Below, piece by piece: positions 39,235 to 48,294 of a stretch of 64,000 nt of DNA. The stretch covers positions 248,001 to 312,000 of the forward strand of contig NZ_VCPE01000002.1 of NCBI RefSeq assembly GCF_005938105.1, written 5' to 3'. Position numbers and translations under genes: made by a program. Under the pieces are notes generated by a model, which was not told the origin of the DNA, made no database searches, and saw only the letters and a list, made by a program, of their open reading frames with translations. Numbering within the stretch: the stretch's first letter is position 1; every line of letters starts with the position of its first letter. Source of the DNA: Brucella haematophila. GTDB taxonomy: Bacteria; Pseudomonadota; Alphaproteobacteria; Rhizobiales; Rhizobiaceae.

Positions 39235-39947
39235 AATTGTCGTCTCCCATCTATCACCTGAAGCACCGCGCCAAGCGCCTTGCACGCGATGCCCGAATTC
39301 CACTTCATGCCGCGCTGGATCAGATGGCTGCGCAGGAGGGCTACAAAAGCTGGAGCATGCTCGCTCAGAAATCGTCAGCCTCCATGTCCGGCAAGGACCT
39401 GTATCAGAGCTTGCACGCTGGTGATCTGGTTTTGATCGGCGCACGTCCTGGCCACGGCAAAACCCTGCTCAGTCTGGAGATTTTGATCGAAGCGATGAAG
39501 GACGGAAAACGCGGCCTGTTCTTCTCGCTCGATTACAATGAAAATGATATAGCCAGCCGGTTCGAAAAGCTCGGGACACGTCCCGTGCTATTCAGCGACC
39601 GCTTTATCTTCGACAGTTCTGATGCGATCAGCGCCAGTTATGTTGCAGAAAGACTGAGCCGTGAACCGGCTGGCAGCTTCGCCATTATCGATTATCTGCA
39701 AATTCTTGACCAAAAACGCGACAAGCCGGAGCTTATGGTGCAGATCAATGCGCTCAAAGCTTTTGCCCGCGAGCATGCGATGACCATCATCTGCATTTCC
39801 CAGATCGACAGGTCTTTCGATCCCGATGTCAAGGTCTGCCCGGATCTCGACGACGTCCGGTTGCCAAATCCGCTTGACCTATCGCTGTTCAACAAAACCT
39901 GCTTTCTCAACAACGGCACTTTGCGACTTCAGCTCAACGGCAACTGA
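39231..39947 (+). CDS. DnaB/RecA-like P-loop ATPase (single-domain helicase-like)
   Basis: The 238-residue protein has a basic N-terminal helix region, IYHLKHRAKRLARDARIPLH, then a RecA-fold ATPase. Walker A GARPGHGKT is at residues 70-78, FSLDYNENDIASRF follows, Walker B AIIDYLQILD is at 151-160, and TIICISQIDRSF is the sensor strand. It looks like the C-terminal DnaB helicase domain without N-terminal or primase-interaction parts, so a replicative helicase role is unlikely. The start at 39231 is set by ATGA overlap with the leader ORF; an upstream in-frame ATG at 39186 is an alternative. Confidence 0.85.
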   Translation: MKLSSPIYHLKHRAKRLARDARIPLHAALDQMAAQEGYKSWSMLAQKSSASMSGKDLYQSLHAGDLVLIGARPGHGKTLLSLEILIEAMKDGKRGLFFSLDYNENDIASRFEKLGTRPVLFSDRFIFDSSDAISASYVAERLSREPAGSFAIIDYLQILDQKRDKPELMVQINALKAFAREHAMTIICISQIDRSFDPDVKVCPDLDDVRLPNPLDLSLFNKTCFLNNGTLRLQLNGN

Positions 39948-39980
39948 TCGCCAGCGAAGGATTATCTGCGGCGCGAGCAA

Positions 39981-41513
39981 TCACGCCGCAGAAATCAACC
40001 GTTCCGCACCGATGCGATAGGAAATTGCGCCAGCTAAGTGAATGCGGCTGATCTGATCCACACCGTCGAGATCGGCCAGCGTGCGGGCAACTTTCAGGAT
40101 ACGATGATAGGCCCGAGCGGAAAAGCGCATCTGCTCGCTCGCATCGCGCAACAGCTTCAATCCCGCCGCATCCGGTCGCGCAACATCCTCGATCAGCTTT
40201 GCCGAACAATGAGCATTCGTCATCGATGGATCGAACCCCAGCGCCGCGTAGCGGGCAGCCTGTAAGGCCCTCGCGCGGGCGACCCGTTGCGCCACGGTTT
40301 CGCTGCGCTCCGACTGCGCAGGCTGGATGAGGTCCAGAGCCGAGACGGCAGGCATGTCGACACGCAGGTCAATTCGGTCCAGAAGCGGCCCGGAAATCCG
40401 CGCCTGATAATCCGTCTGGCAGCGCGGTCCGCGCGCGCAGGTGTGGCCGGGTTCACCCGCCATCCCGCAGCGGCATGGGTTCATGGCGGCAATCAGCTGA
40501 AAACGCGCCGGATAGCTTGTGCGATGATTGACGCGGGCAATCAGACATTCTCCCGTTTCCAACGGCTGACGCAGTGAATCCAGCACCTGTGGCGAGAATT
40601 CGGGAAACTCGTCGAGAAACAGCACGCCATTATGTGCGAGCGACACCTCGCCCGGGCGGGCACGCAGGCCGCCGCCAACCATTGCCGCCATGGATGCCGA
40701 ATGATGCGGCGACCGGAATGGTCGGCGATCTGACAGTTTTCCGCCTGCAAGCTCGCCGGCAATGGACGCGATCATGGACACATCCAGCAATTCGCGCGGA
40801 GACAGGCGCGGCAAGATCGATGGCAGGCGCTGCGCCAGCATCGACTTGCCGGAACCGGGCGGGCCGACCAGAAGCAGGTTATGATTGCCCGCTGCGGCGA
40901 TTTCCAGCGCGCGCTTCGCCGTTTCCTGTCCCTTGATATCCGCAAGGTCCAGCAGGTTTTCGCTGGAAACGCGCATGGAGGGATCGGGCGGTGTCAGAAC
41001 CTGCGTTCCACGAAAATGATTAGCAAGCGCGATCAGGCTGCGCGGCGCGAGAATGTCGATATTGGCGCCAGCCCAGGCCGCTTCCGGCCCGCAGGCATAC
41101 GGGCAGATGAGCCCCTTCTCTTCGCGGTTGGCCCCAATGGCAGCGGGCAGAACGCCTGCTACCGCTGTGATCGACCCGTCAAGCGACAGTTCGCCCAGCA
41201 CCAGATAGGATTGAATGGCATCGGCGGGGATGGCCCCGATAGCCGCCATCAGCCCGACCGCGATCGGCAAATCGTAATGCGACCCTTCCTTCGGCAAATC
41301 GGCAGGCGCCAGATTGACCGTGACACGCTTGGTGGGCATGGACAGCCCGGAGGCGTGCAAGGCCGCCTGTACGCGTTCACGACTTTCCGCCACCGCCTTG
41401 TCGGGCAGACCGACAATCGACATGCCCATCTTGCCCGGAGCAACCATGACCTGCACATCGACAGGCACTGCTTCTATGCCCTGAAAGGCAACCGTTCCAA
41501 CCCGCGCGACCAT
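39981..41513 (-). CDS. YifB/ComM-family Mg chelatase-like AAA ATPase
   Basis: The 510-residue protein has an N-terminal Lon-protease-like domain (VARVGTVAFQGIEAVPVDVQ, GMSIVGLPDKAVAESRERVQ, APADLPKEGSHYDLPIAV). A Mg-chelatase AAA domain follows with LLLVGPPGSGKSMLAQRLPS, NGVLFLDEFPEF and AMNPCRCG...CQTDY; the cysteines there are typical for this family. The C-terminal helical domain ends YRIGAERL. ComM of naturally transformable bacteria is a branch-migration helicase; a related DNA role is inferred. ATG 41513 is chosen rather than 41537. It is convergent with the DnaB-like gene. Confidence 0.92.
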   Translation of the reverse strand: MVARVGTVAFQGIEAVPVDVQVMVAPGKMGMSIVGLPDKAVAESRERVQAALHASGLSMPTKRVTVNLAPADLPKEGSHYDLPIAVGLMAAIGAIPADAIQSYLVLGELSLDGSITAVAGVLPAAIGANREEKGLICPYACGPEAAWAGANIDILAPRSLIALANHFRGTQVLTPPDPSMRVSSENLLDLADIKGQETAKRALEIAAAGNHNLLLVGPPGSGKSMLAQRLPSILPRLSPRELLDVSMIASIAGELAGGKLSDRRPFRSPHHSASMAAMVGGGLRARPGEVSLAHNGVLFLDEFPEFSPQVLDSLRQPLETGECLIARVNHRTSYPARFQLIAAMNPCRCGMAGEPGHTCARGPRCQTDYQARISGPLLDRIDLRVDMPAVSALDLIQPAQSERSETVAQRVARARALQAARYAALGFDPSMTNAHCSAKLIEDVARPDAAGLKLLRDASEQMRFSARAYHRILKVARTLADLDGVDQISRIHLAGAISYRIGAERLISAA

Positions 41514-41551
41514 AAGCCCCCACTCGCCACGCAGCACATCCCTAAAGTGAG

Positions 41552-41588
41552 AAAATGCTTAAATACAACCAGAGGATTTAAGCATTTT
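41552..41588 (-). terminator. Bidirectional terminator after the autotransporter gene
   Basis: Exact 13-bp arms AAAATGCTTAAAT/ATTTAAGCATTTT lie 47 bases past the autotransporter stop and before the ComM-like gene, with T runs on both strands. Confidence 0.85.
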
Positions 41589-41634
41589 TCCCGAAACAGA
41601 TCAAGAACGTCGTTTGGCGGTTAAGGACTGGAAT

Positions 41635-44352
41635 TTACCAGGACACGCGCGCGCCTATGCGACCGGAGAGAAGCCTGAAACGCTCGCCACCAAGATTGAA
41701 CTCATAGGATGCATTGGCATAGAGCGCGGTATTGTCGGCAACCTTGGTCGTGAAACCGGCACCGAGTTCCAGGCTGGTTTCTTCCCAGGACGGGCGAAGC
41801 CTGTCATTATTGAAGTAGATCGTATCGCTCGCCTTGAACTGGTGCCAGACATTGGCCAGCACGAACGGATTGAACGGCCGTTCATTGATTGTGTAATTGC
41901 CTTGCAGGCGCGCACCGACACGACCGGTCCATGAGTCGTTATTGTCATAGCTGATGGTGCCGCCGGGATCGGTTGCCTCATCAAAATTCTGATACTGCCA
42001 ATAGATCTGCGCCTGCGGTTCGATCACCCATTTTTCGGTGATCGAGAACTTCTTGCCTGCTTCCAGAGAAGCCGACCATTCCTTGCCGTGGAAGCTGGAA
42101 CTGTAGTTCGCCACAGATTCCGTATCGATGCTGAGCCAGGAATGCATGACGATGGCGTCGATATAGGCCTCGTCTTCCCAGGTATGGGTCCAATAGGCGC
42201 CGAGACTATAGGCATCGACATCGATGTTACCGATCTCGATATTATTGCCATAGATGTTTCTGGCGCGCATGTCGCCCCAACCGCGGGCATAGCCGGCCAT
42301 GAGACCGAACGTATCGAGCTGACCGTTATCATGTTCGGCGCGATAGACCGGCACGCCGAACTGCATGCCCCACTGGTTACCCTTATAGCGCTGATCGGCG
42401 AATGTGCTCAGGTTCTGGCGATACTGATCGCCGAACATACGCGCCCAGATGATTTTCTTGTTTGCTTCGTCACCGAACCAGGACTGTTCGCCATGGCGTT
42501 CGTGGAACGTGCCGAGAGCCACGCGCAGCAGGCCGCGCACGACAGTGGGCGTTGCGCCCAGGATCGGAACTTCGGGACGAACCAGTGTCACGCTGCCGCC
42601 GCCGTCGCCATCACCCGATCCACCTCCGGTGCCGCCGCCAGTTCCGCCACCCGTGCCGCCGCCGGAACCTCCGCCAGAGGAACCGCCGCCGGTATTGCCA
42701 TCGCCGTCGCCATCACCTTCATCAGGTCCGGGCAACAACCAGATCGGCAAATCCGGATTGCTGGCATCGATGCCGGAGAAGTTGTTGCGCAAGTACCAGT
42801 TGTTCTCGGTGCCAGCCGTCACGCCGCCTTGCACCAGCTGATATTCGTAAATACCGGCAGAAGCGCGCCGCGCCAGATTAAACGTGCCCTCGCCGGTGGT
42901 GGCCCCGTTAACTGCCTCCACCACGAGAATGCCGTTCTGCTGGGTCTCTGCGCCCGTTCCGCCAACATTGGTGACCACGATGCCGGTTGAACCGGTCGTC
43001 GTGCCGCCCGAAATAACCAGCTTGTCGGACGGCGCATTGTCGCTGGCCAGAACCGTATTCAGCCAGAGCTGGCCGGAATTACCCTGATAATTGCCGACGA
43101 TGGTGAGGCTGTCCGACGTGGAATTGGAGCCGTTGGTGAGATCGATCACGCCTGCATTCACCACCTGTGTGAGACTGCCGCTCGCTGCAGGGCTGATGGT
43201 CCATGTGCCGCTGCCTGCGCGCAGATAGCTGGTCGAATCGATCGTGAGCGTGCCGGTCGAGGTGCCGCTGTCGCCGAGTGTCAGATTGCTGTTCATCGTC
43301 AGCTCGGACGCGCTCTGGAGCGCAATAAGCTCCCAGTTGATCAGGCGCTGCGGATTGCTGCCTTTGGTGTTCTGCCAGACGAGCTGATCCGTGCCGAGCC
43401 CGCCATTGATCTGGATGCTTTTCAGCTGGGTATCGGTCAGCCCCTGAAACACGGCAACGTCATTTTCCGTGCCCATATCGATGCCGCCGATCAGACCGCC
43501 GGTCCACAGCATATAGTCGGCGCCCGCGCCCGCCATCAGCGAGCCGGTCACTTCACCGCCGGACAGGAGGAAGACGTCGTTGCCAGCGTCCTGATTCACC
43601 GTTGCGCTGACACGGCCGCCGCGCATGTCAAAAATATCGTCGCCGGAGCCTTGCGAAACGCTGCCATTTATCTGGCCGGGGTCGTAGTTGATGATCGTGT
43701 CATTGCCGGAACCAAGCGCAATCGTGCTCTGGATCGTGCCGTAATTCTGCACATAGGTCTGGCTGGCGCCGTTGACGAAAATACCATTGTTAAACGAAGC
43801 GCCAGTGGTGTTGATGATGTTGGTCGCGCCATCGCCATTGATGGTGACACCATTGTTCAGCGTACCGTCATTGGTGATGTTATTGGTGCTGTTGCCAGTG
43901 AAGCTGAAAACCGAATTGATATGCGAATTGGCATAATTGTGGACCGTATAGGTGCCGTTGCCGCTAATCGTCAGGCCACCATTGATCGTGGCGCGATTGT
44001 CGAAAACGAGGCTGGTCGCATCAGTTATGACCGCGCTCTGCATATTGCCCGAATTGTCGACGGTCAGAGCACCCATGCTGCTGGCCGTGAACGGACCGTT
44101 CAGATTGGTGTTCTGCTGGATCACGACATCAAGGCTGCCAAGTCCGCTGGTGCTGAACCCGTTCGGATTGCCATTACACACGACTGTATCGCCCGACGCG
44201 GGTGATGCAGGCGTACAATCAGCCAGCGCCGTTTCTGTATAGGGAAAGAGAAGAAGAACCCCGATGACGGGTATCGGCATTTTAAACTGAGGTGCGGTTA
44301 AGCGCAGTAACGGAAAGGCGTGACTTTTTCTGTTCTCAGTCGAGTTACGCAT
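41635..44352 (-). CDS. Type Va autotransporter with RTX-like passenger repeats
   Basis: The 905-residue outer-membrane protein has a signal peptide (to about 44, LADC). A beta-helix-like passenger (50-525) ends in an autochaperone-like part YEYQLVQGG...NNWYLRN. A Gly/Ser/Thr linker (545-587; repeated GGGS, GGGT and DGDG) leads to a C-terminal autotransporter beta-barrel (630-905) ending FRLLSGRIGARVSW. Residues 214-323 contain six GSGNDTI-like motifs at about 20-residue spacing (GSGDDIF, DAGNDVF, GAGADYM, GTENDVA, GLGTDQL), resembling RTX Ca-binding repeats. ATG 44352 has GAGGGG 6 nt upstream. A role in adhesion is inferred. Confidence 0.88.
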   Translation of the reverse strand: MRNSTENRKSHAFPLLRLTAPQFKMPIPVIGVLLLFPYTETALADCTPASPASGDTVVCNGNPNGFSTSGLGSLDVVIQQNTNLNGPFTASSMGALTVDNSGNMQSAVITDATSLVFDNRATINGGLTISGNGTYTVHNYANSHINSVFSFTGNSTNNITNDGTLNNGVTINGDGATNIINTTGASFNNGIFVNGASQTYVQNYGTIQSTIALGSGNDTIINYDPGQINGSVSQGSGDDIFDMRGGRVSATVNQDAGNDVFLLSGGEVTGSLMAGAGADYMLWTGGLIGGIDMGTENDVAVFQGLTDTQLKSIQINGGLGTDQLVWQNTKGSNPQRLINWELIALQSASELTMNSNLTLGDSGTSTGTLTIDSTSYLRAGSGTWTISPAASGSLTQVVNAGVIDLTNGSNSTSDSLTIVGNYQGNSGQLWLNTVLASDNAPSDKLVISGGTTTGSTGIVVTNVGGTGAETQQNGILVVEAVNGATTGEGTFNLARRASAGIYEYQLVQGGVTAGTENNWYLRNNFSGIDASNPDLPIWLLPGPDEGDGDGDGNTGGGSSGGGSGGGTGGGTGGGTGGGSGDGDGGGSVTLVRPEVPILGATPTVVRGLLRVALGTFHERHGEQSWFGDEANKKIIWARMFGDQYRQNLSTFADQRYKGNQWGMQFGVPVYRAEHDNGQLDTFGLMAGYARGWGDMRARNIYGNNIEIGNIDVDAYSLGAYWTHTWEDEAYIDAIVMHSWLSIDTESVANYSSSFHGKEWSASLEAGKKFSITEKWVIEPQAQIYWQYQNFDEATDPGGTISYDNNDSWTGRVGARLQGNYTINERPFNPFVLANVWHQFKASDTIYFNNDRLRPSWEETSLELGAGFTTKVADNTALYANASYEFNLGGERFRLLSGRIGARVSW
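42590..42722. repeat. Low-complexity coding repeat for the autotransporter Gly-rich linker
   Basis: Imperfect 12-base units with CCGCCGCC-type cores encode repeated GGGS/GGGT in the linker between passenger and barrel. Unit size is a multiple of three, so length variation would stay in frame. Confidence 0.75.
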
Positions 44353-44563
44353 CAAAATCCCCTCGAACAATATTCGACAAATCACCGAATATTACGAATT
44401 CTGCATTAAAGAGTGGGATTGGCAATAACATAAATTAGATGATTATAATTTTATCAGACAGTGTTGCCCAAACAGAGCCATGAGACGAAGGCGGCATGTT
44501 TCATTTTGGTTTTGCAAGTTTTCTCAATGGTATAATCATAATAAATGATTACCTGACTAACAA
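44353..44563. promoter_or_regulatory. AT-rich region upstream of the autotransporter gene
   Basis: The 307 bases between gshB and the autotransporter (44353-44659) have no gene. This section is strikingly AT-rich, with TAAATTA...TATAATTTTA and several ATAAT stretches. It is the likely promoter and a possible binding site for an AT-preferring silencer such as MucR; no specific box is claimed. Confidence 0.4.
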
Positions 44564-44595
44564 GAAACGGGCTTCCATTGCTGGAAGCCCGTTTC
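44564..44595 (-). terminator. Rho-independent terminator after gshB
   Basis: Perfect 14-bp arms GAAACGGGCTTCCA/TGGAAGCCCGTTTC with a 4-base loop are followed on the minus strand by TTGTTAG, 64 bases past the gshB stop. Confidence 0.85.
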
Positions 44596-44659
44596 ACAAT
44601 ACTGATAGCTTTTGATCTGAAACGATCTTGCCCCGGATGAATCGGGTCCGAACTCTCTT

Positions 44660-45598
44660 TTATCGCTTTGCTTCCACCGCATCCCAGAACAGCGCAGCAA
44701 TATTGGTGCCGTCGAAACGTTCAATCTCGCGGATGCCCGTTGGCGACGTGACGTTGATCTCAGTCATATAATCGCCGATGACATCGATGCCGACCAGAAT
44801 GAAGCCGCGTTCCCGCAAGGACGGTCCGATGCGTTCGCAGATTTCGCGTTCGCGCGGTGTCAGCTTGCTCTGTTCAGCCTTGCCGCCAGCATGCATGTTG
44901 GAGCGGGCGTCGGTTTCCGATGGCACGCGGTTGATCGCACCCACCGGCTCGCCGTCGATCAGAATGATGCGCTTGTCGCCTGCGCGCACATCTTTCAGAT
45001 AACGCTGGGCAATGAACGGCTCGCGGAAGAGCTGGCCGAACATTTCGAGCAGCGATGAGAGATTGCGATCGCCATCGGCCAGATGGAACACGCCCGCGCC
45101 GCCATTGCCGTAAAGCGGCTTCAGGATGATGTCGCCGAACTCCCGACGGAAATCCATGACTTCCTGTGGGTCCTTGGTGATGAGCGTTTCCGGCATCAGA
45201 TCGGGAAACTCGGTGACAAAAATCTTTTCGGGGCTGTTGCGCACCCAGGCCGGATCGTTGACGACCAGCGTCTTTGGATGAATGCGCTCCAGAAGATGCG
45301 TGGTGGTGATGTAATTCATGTCGAAAGGCGGGTCCTGACGCAGCAGCACCACATCCATTTCCGACATGTCGCGGCGGATAGGTTCGCCCAGTGTGAAATG
45401 GTCGCCCACAATGTCGCGCACGTCCAGCTTTTCGAGACGGGCCGAAACGACGCCATCGCGCATCGACAGGCGGTCAGGCGTATAGTGATACAGCTCGTGG
45501 CCGCGCTTCTGCGCCTCCAGCGAAAGCGCAAATGTCGTGTCGCCCTTGATGTTGATCGTGCTGATATGGTCCATCTGGACCGCGACTTTGAGAGCCAT
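44660..45598 (-). CDS. gshB: Glutathione synthetase
   Basis: GshB joins glycine to gamma-glutamylcysteine using ATP. The 312-residue ATP-grasp enzyme starts [20 protein letters not shown] and shows [75 protein letters not shown] and the metal-site end [16 protein letters not shown]. Length is normal. ATG 45598 is chosen over 45673, which would add a non-conserved extension. Confidence 0.96.
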   Translation of the reverse strand: MALKVAVQMDHISTINIKGDTTFALSLEAQKRGHELYHYTPDRLSMRDGVVSARLEKLDVRDIVGDHFTLGEPIRRDMSEMDVVLLRQDPPFDMNYITTTHLLERIHPKTLVVNDPAWVRNSPEKIFVTEFPDLMPETLITKDPQEVMDFRREFGDIILKPLYGNGGAGVFHLADGDRNLSSLLEMFGQLFREPFIAQRYLKDVRAGDKRIILIDGEPVGAINRVPSETDARSNMHAGGKAEQSKLTPREREICERIGPSLRERGFILVGIDVIGDYMTEINVTSPTGIREIERFDGTNIAALFWDAVEAKR

Positions 45599-45818
45599 GA
45601 TTTCCTCGCGATTCGAAGTTGCGGGAAATCTAAAACGGAATGAACCGGCGATATAGTGCCTTTCTGCCGTCAAAACGCCGCCGTTCCTGCCTTTCAGGCA
45701 CTTTCGGCCCGACGGAGAAACACAAAAAAGTGTTTGCTATGGGGCCTCACTTCCAAAGCACGCGGCCCACCCCATATGATGGATCACAAATAGATCCCCC
45801 TAGATTCAAGGGAACCCC

Positions 45819-46841
45819 ATGAAAAAGATCGGCTTTCTCTCCTTCGGCCATTGGTCGCCCTCACCGCAGTCGCAAACCCGTTCGGCTGCCGATACGCTGT
45901 TGCAATCGATCGATCTGGCTGTCGCCGCAGAAGAACTGGGGGCCGATGGCGCCTATTTCCGCGTGCACCATTTTGCGCGGCAGCTCGCCTCGCCCTTCCC
46001 GCTTCTGGCCGCAGTCGGCGCCAAGACCAGCAAGATCGAGATCGGCACTGCCGTGATCGACATGCGCTATGAAAACCCGCTTTACATGGCGGAAGATGCA
46101 GGCGCTGCCGACCTGATCTCTGGCGGACGCTTGCAGCTCGGCATCAGTCGCGGCTCGCCGGAACAGGTGATCGACGGCTGGCGTTACTTCGGCTACGCGC
46201 CGGAAGAAGGCCAGACGGATGCGGATATGGGACGCAAACATGCGGAAGTATTTCTGCGCACCCTGAAGGGTGAAGGCTTTGCCCAACCCAACCCGCGTCC
46301 GATGTTCCCCAACCCGCCCGGCCTGCTGCGTCTGGAGCCGCATTCCGAAGGACTGCTCGACCGCATCTGGTGGGGTGCGTCGTCAAACGCCACGGCTGTC
46401 TGGGCGGCCAAGCTCGGCATGAACCTGCAAAGCTCCACGCTGAAAGACGATGAGACCGGCGAGCCGTTCCATATCCAGCAGGCCAAGCAGATACGCGCCT
46501 ATCGCGAAGCCTGGAAGGAAGCGGGCCACAGCCGCACGCCACGCGTTTCGGTGAGCCGCAGCGTTTTCGCGCTCGTCGACGACCGCGACCGTGCCTATTT
46601 CGGTGCCGGCGGCAAGGAGCAGGACAGCATCGGTTACATTGATGAGAACACGCGGGCAATCTTCGGCCGTTCCTATGCGGCAGAGCCGGAAGATCTGATC
46701 AAGGAACTGGCGCAGGACGAAGCGATTGCCGAGGCCGATACGCTGCTTCTGACGGTCCCCAACCAGCTCGGCGTCGACTACAACGCCCATGTGATTGAAG
46801 CGATTTTGAAACATGTCGCTCCGGCGCTTGGCTGGCGCTAG
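45819..46841 (+). CDS. LLM-class (luciferase-like) flavin-dependent oxidoreductase
   Basis: The 340-residue TIM-barrel flavoprotein contains LAVAAEELGADGAYFRVHHF, LLAAVGAKTSKIEIGTAVID, MRYENPLYMAEDAGAADLIS and GGRLQLGISRGSPEQVIDGW. It probably uses FMN or F420-like flavin to act on an unknown organic substrate as monooxygenase or reductase. It stands alone with a strong terminator (46858-46891) after it. Confidence 0.9.
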   Translation: MKKIGFLSFGHWSPSPQSQTRSAADTLLQSIDLAVAAEELGADGAYFRVHHFARQLASPFPLLAAVGAKTSKIEIGTAVIDMRYENPLYMAEDAGAADLISGGRLQLGISRGSPEQVIDGWRYFGYAPEEGQTDADMGRKHAEVFLRTLKGEGFAQPNPRPMFPNPPGLLRLEPHSEGLLDRIWWGASSNATAVWAAKLGMNLQSSTLKDDETGEPFHIQQAKQIRAYREAWKEAGHSRTPRVSVSRSVFALVDDRDRAYFGAGGKEQDSIGYIDENTRAIFGRSYAAEPEDLIKELAQDEAIAEADTLLLTVPNQLGVDYNAHVIEAILKHVAPALGWR

Positions 46842-46857
46842 GCGCATCATGATCAGC

Positions 46858-46891
46858 AGCGGCTTTGCCCCACAGGAAGGGCGAAGCCGCT
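46858..46891 (+). terminator. Terminator after the luciferase-like gene
   Basis: AGCGGCTT(T)GCCC and GGGC(G)AAGCCGCT form a 12-bp stem with one mismatch, followed by TTT. It begins 17 bases past the stop. Confidence 0.85.
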
Positions 46892-46989
46892 TTTGTATGT
46901 TTGCCCTATTGGTGCCATGTCAGAGGTTTCCAATTAACAGGAAACTGGTCTAAGCAGAAAATCCGTAAGACGCTTTTCGGGAGGAAAAG

Positions 46990-47865
46990 GTGACGTCCGT
47001 CAAAACCGCCATATTCGCCGACCATATCGCCGAGCTGGGCGAGGGTCCGGGTTACGATCCGCTGACGGGCCACGTCTGGTGGTTCGACATTCTCGGGCAG
47101 AAACTGATCGAGCGAAACTGGGACAGCGGCGCAATAGAGATCCATGATCTCGGCATGAAAGCCAGCGCGCTTGCCGTCATCGACCGCGAGCGCCAGCTTC
47201 TGGTCAGTGAACACGGGCTGTTCATCCGCGAACGCGCCAATGGCCGCCTGACCATGCATCATCCGCTGGAAGCCGATAATCCGGTGACACGCTCCAACGA
47301 TGCCCGCGTCCACCCGTCCGGTTCATTCTGGATCGGCACCATGGGCCGCAAGGCCGAGAAGGATGCTGGTTCCATCTGGTGGTATCGGGAAGGTCAGGTG
47401 AAGAGGCTCTTCTCCGGCATCACGATCACCAATTCGATCTGCTTTTCCCCCGATGGAAAGATTGCCTATTTCGCCGATACCGACCGCAACATCATCTGGC
47501 GCGTCGATACTGATCCGGAAAATGGCTTGCCGGTTTCGGAAAAGAGCGTTTTTCACCATCGGATTGAAGAAGGCGGTGTGGACGGATCGGTCGTGGATGC
47601 GGAAGGCACCGTCTGGAATGCCTGCTGGGGCGGAAAGGCGCTGCATGCCTATTCGCCGCAAGGTCGTCTGACCCGCTCTATCGAGCTGCCGGTTACCCAG
47701 CCGTCTTGCCCGGCCTTTGTCGGCCCGGATGCGGCGGTGATGATCGTGACCAGCGCCCATGAAGGCATGAACGACGAAGCCCGCAATGCCGACCCTCATG
47801 CAGGAAAAGTGCTGTTGCTTGACCTGACATTGGCAGGGCGGCACGACCCACCGGTGCTGCTCTAA
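46990..47865 (+). CDS. SMP-30/gluconolactonase-family hydrolase
   Basis: The 291-residue six-bladed propeller lactonase has the metal-ligand segments LGEGPGYDPLTGHVWWFDIL (Glu), SNDARVHPSGSFWIGTM (Asn), TITNSICFSPDGKIAYFADT (Asn) and GGVDGSVVDAEGTVWNACWG (Asp), so the Ca/Zn site is complete. It likely opens a sugar lactone. The start is GTG 46990 with GGGAGG 5 nt upstream. It is followed by a terminator. Confidence 0.9.
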   Translation: MTSVKTAIFADHIAELGEGPGYDPLTGHVWWFDILGQKLIERNWDSGAIEIHDLGMKASALAVIDRERQLLVSEHGLFIRERANGRLTMHHPLEADNPVTRSNDARVHPSGSFWIGTMGRKAEKDAGSIWWYREGQVKRLFSGITITNSICFSPDGKIAYFADTDRNIIWRVDTDPENGLPVSEKSVFHHRIEEGGVDGSVVDAEGTVWNACWGGKALHAYSPQGRLTRSIELPVTQPSCPAFVGPDAAVMIVTSAHEGMNDEARNADPHAGKVLLLDLTLAGRHDPPVLL

Positions 47866-47884
47866 AAGCTGCTAAAAAGACAAA

Positions 47885-47905
47885 GGCCCCGGAAGGGGCC
47901 TTTTT
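47885..47905 (+). terminator. Terminator after the SMP-30 gene
   Basis: GGCCCC-GGAA-GGGGCC followed by TTTTT lies 20 bases past the stop. Confidence 0.92.
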
Positions 47906-47935
47906 ACATTCCAAAATCAAGCGCTCTTTTTGCAC

Positions 47936-47979
47936 GCACATCTTGTCCGAAAACCGCTTCGCACTTTTCGGGATGTGCT
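47936..47979. repeat. Palindromic intergenic repeat, third copy of the family
   Basis: GCACATCTTGTCCGAAAA...ACTTTTCGGGATGTGC has the same core as the repeats at 1286-1382 and 49073-49121, but its outer arms are GCACATC/GATGTGC. It abuts the stop codon of the DUF1330 gene. Confidence 0.75.
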
Positions 47980-48273
47980 TTAGCCTTCAAAAGCCTCGAC
48001 GATGATGACTTCGCCATCCGCGACCGTCCGGCGTATCGCGGCTGCGGCCTGATATTCCGGTGAATTGAAGCAATCGAGAGCGTGCTGCATGGTCTCGAAT
48101 TCGATGACGACATTGCGCGCACGACCTTTTCCTTCGACGGCTTCCGCCTTGCCGCCACGCGCCAGAAACTTGGCGCCATAGCGCTCGAATGCAACCTTGG
48201 AGCCTGCCACATAATCCTTGTAGCGTTCCGGGTCGCGGACATCCACGCGAGCGATCCAATAGGCTTTTGTCAT
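47980..48273 (-). CDS. DUF1330-family protein
   Basis: The 97-residue dimeric alpha-beta-barrel type protein begins MTKAYWIARVDVRDPERYKD and has the family run FLARGGKAEAVEGKGRARNV, VVIEFETMQHALDCFNSPEY. Function is unknown; the fold is related to stress-responsive A/B barrel proteins. The ATG at 48273 has GGAGGA about 6 nt upstream. It follows pyrF by 21 bases, so it is in the pyrF transcript. Confidence 0.9.
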   Translation of the reverse strand: MTKAYWIARVDVRDPERYKDYVAGSKVAFERYGAKFLARGGKAEAVEGKGRARNVVIEFETMQHALDCFNSPEYQAAAAIRRTVADGEVIIVEAFEG

Positions 48274-48294
48274 GCTTTCCTCCTCCAATATTGT

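Noticed and set aside
42590-42722. CRISPR-like array in the autotransporter gene
   Set aside because: Repeats are 12-base coding units for Gly-Ser/Thr without spacers.
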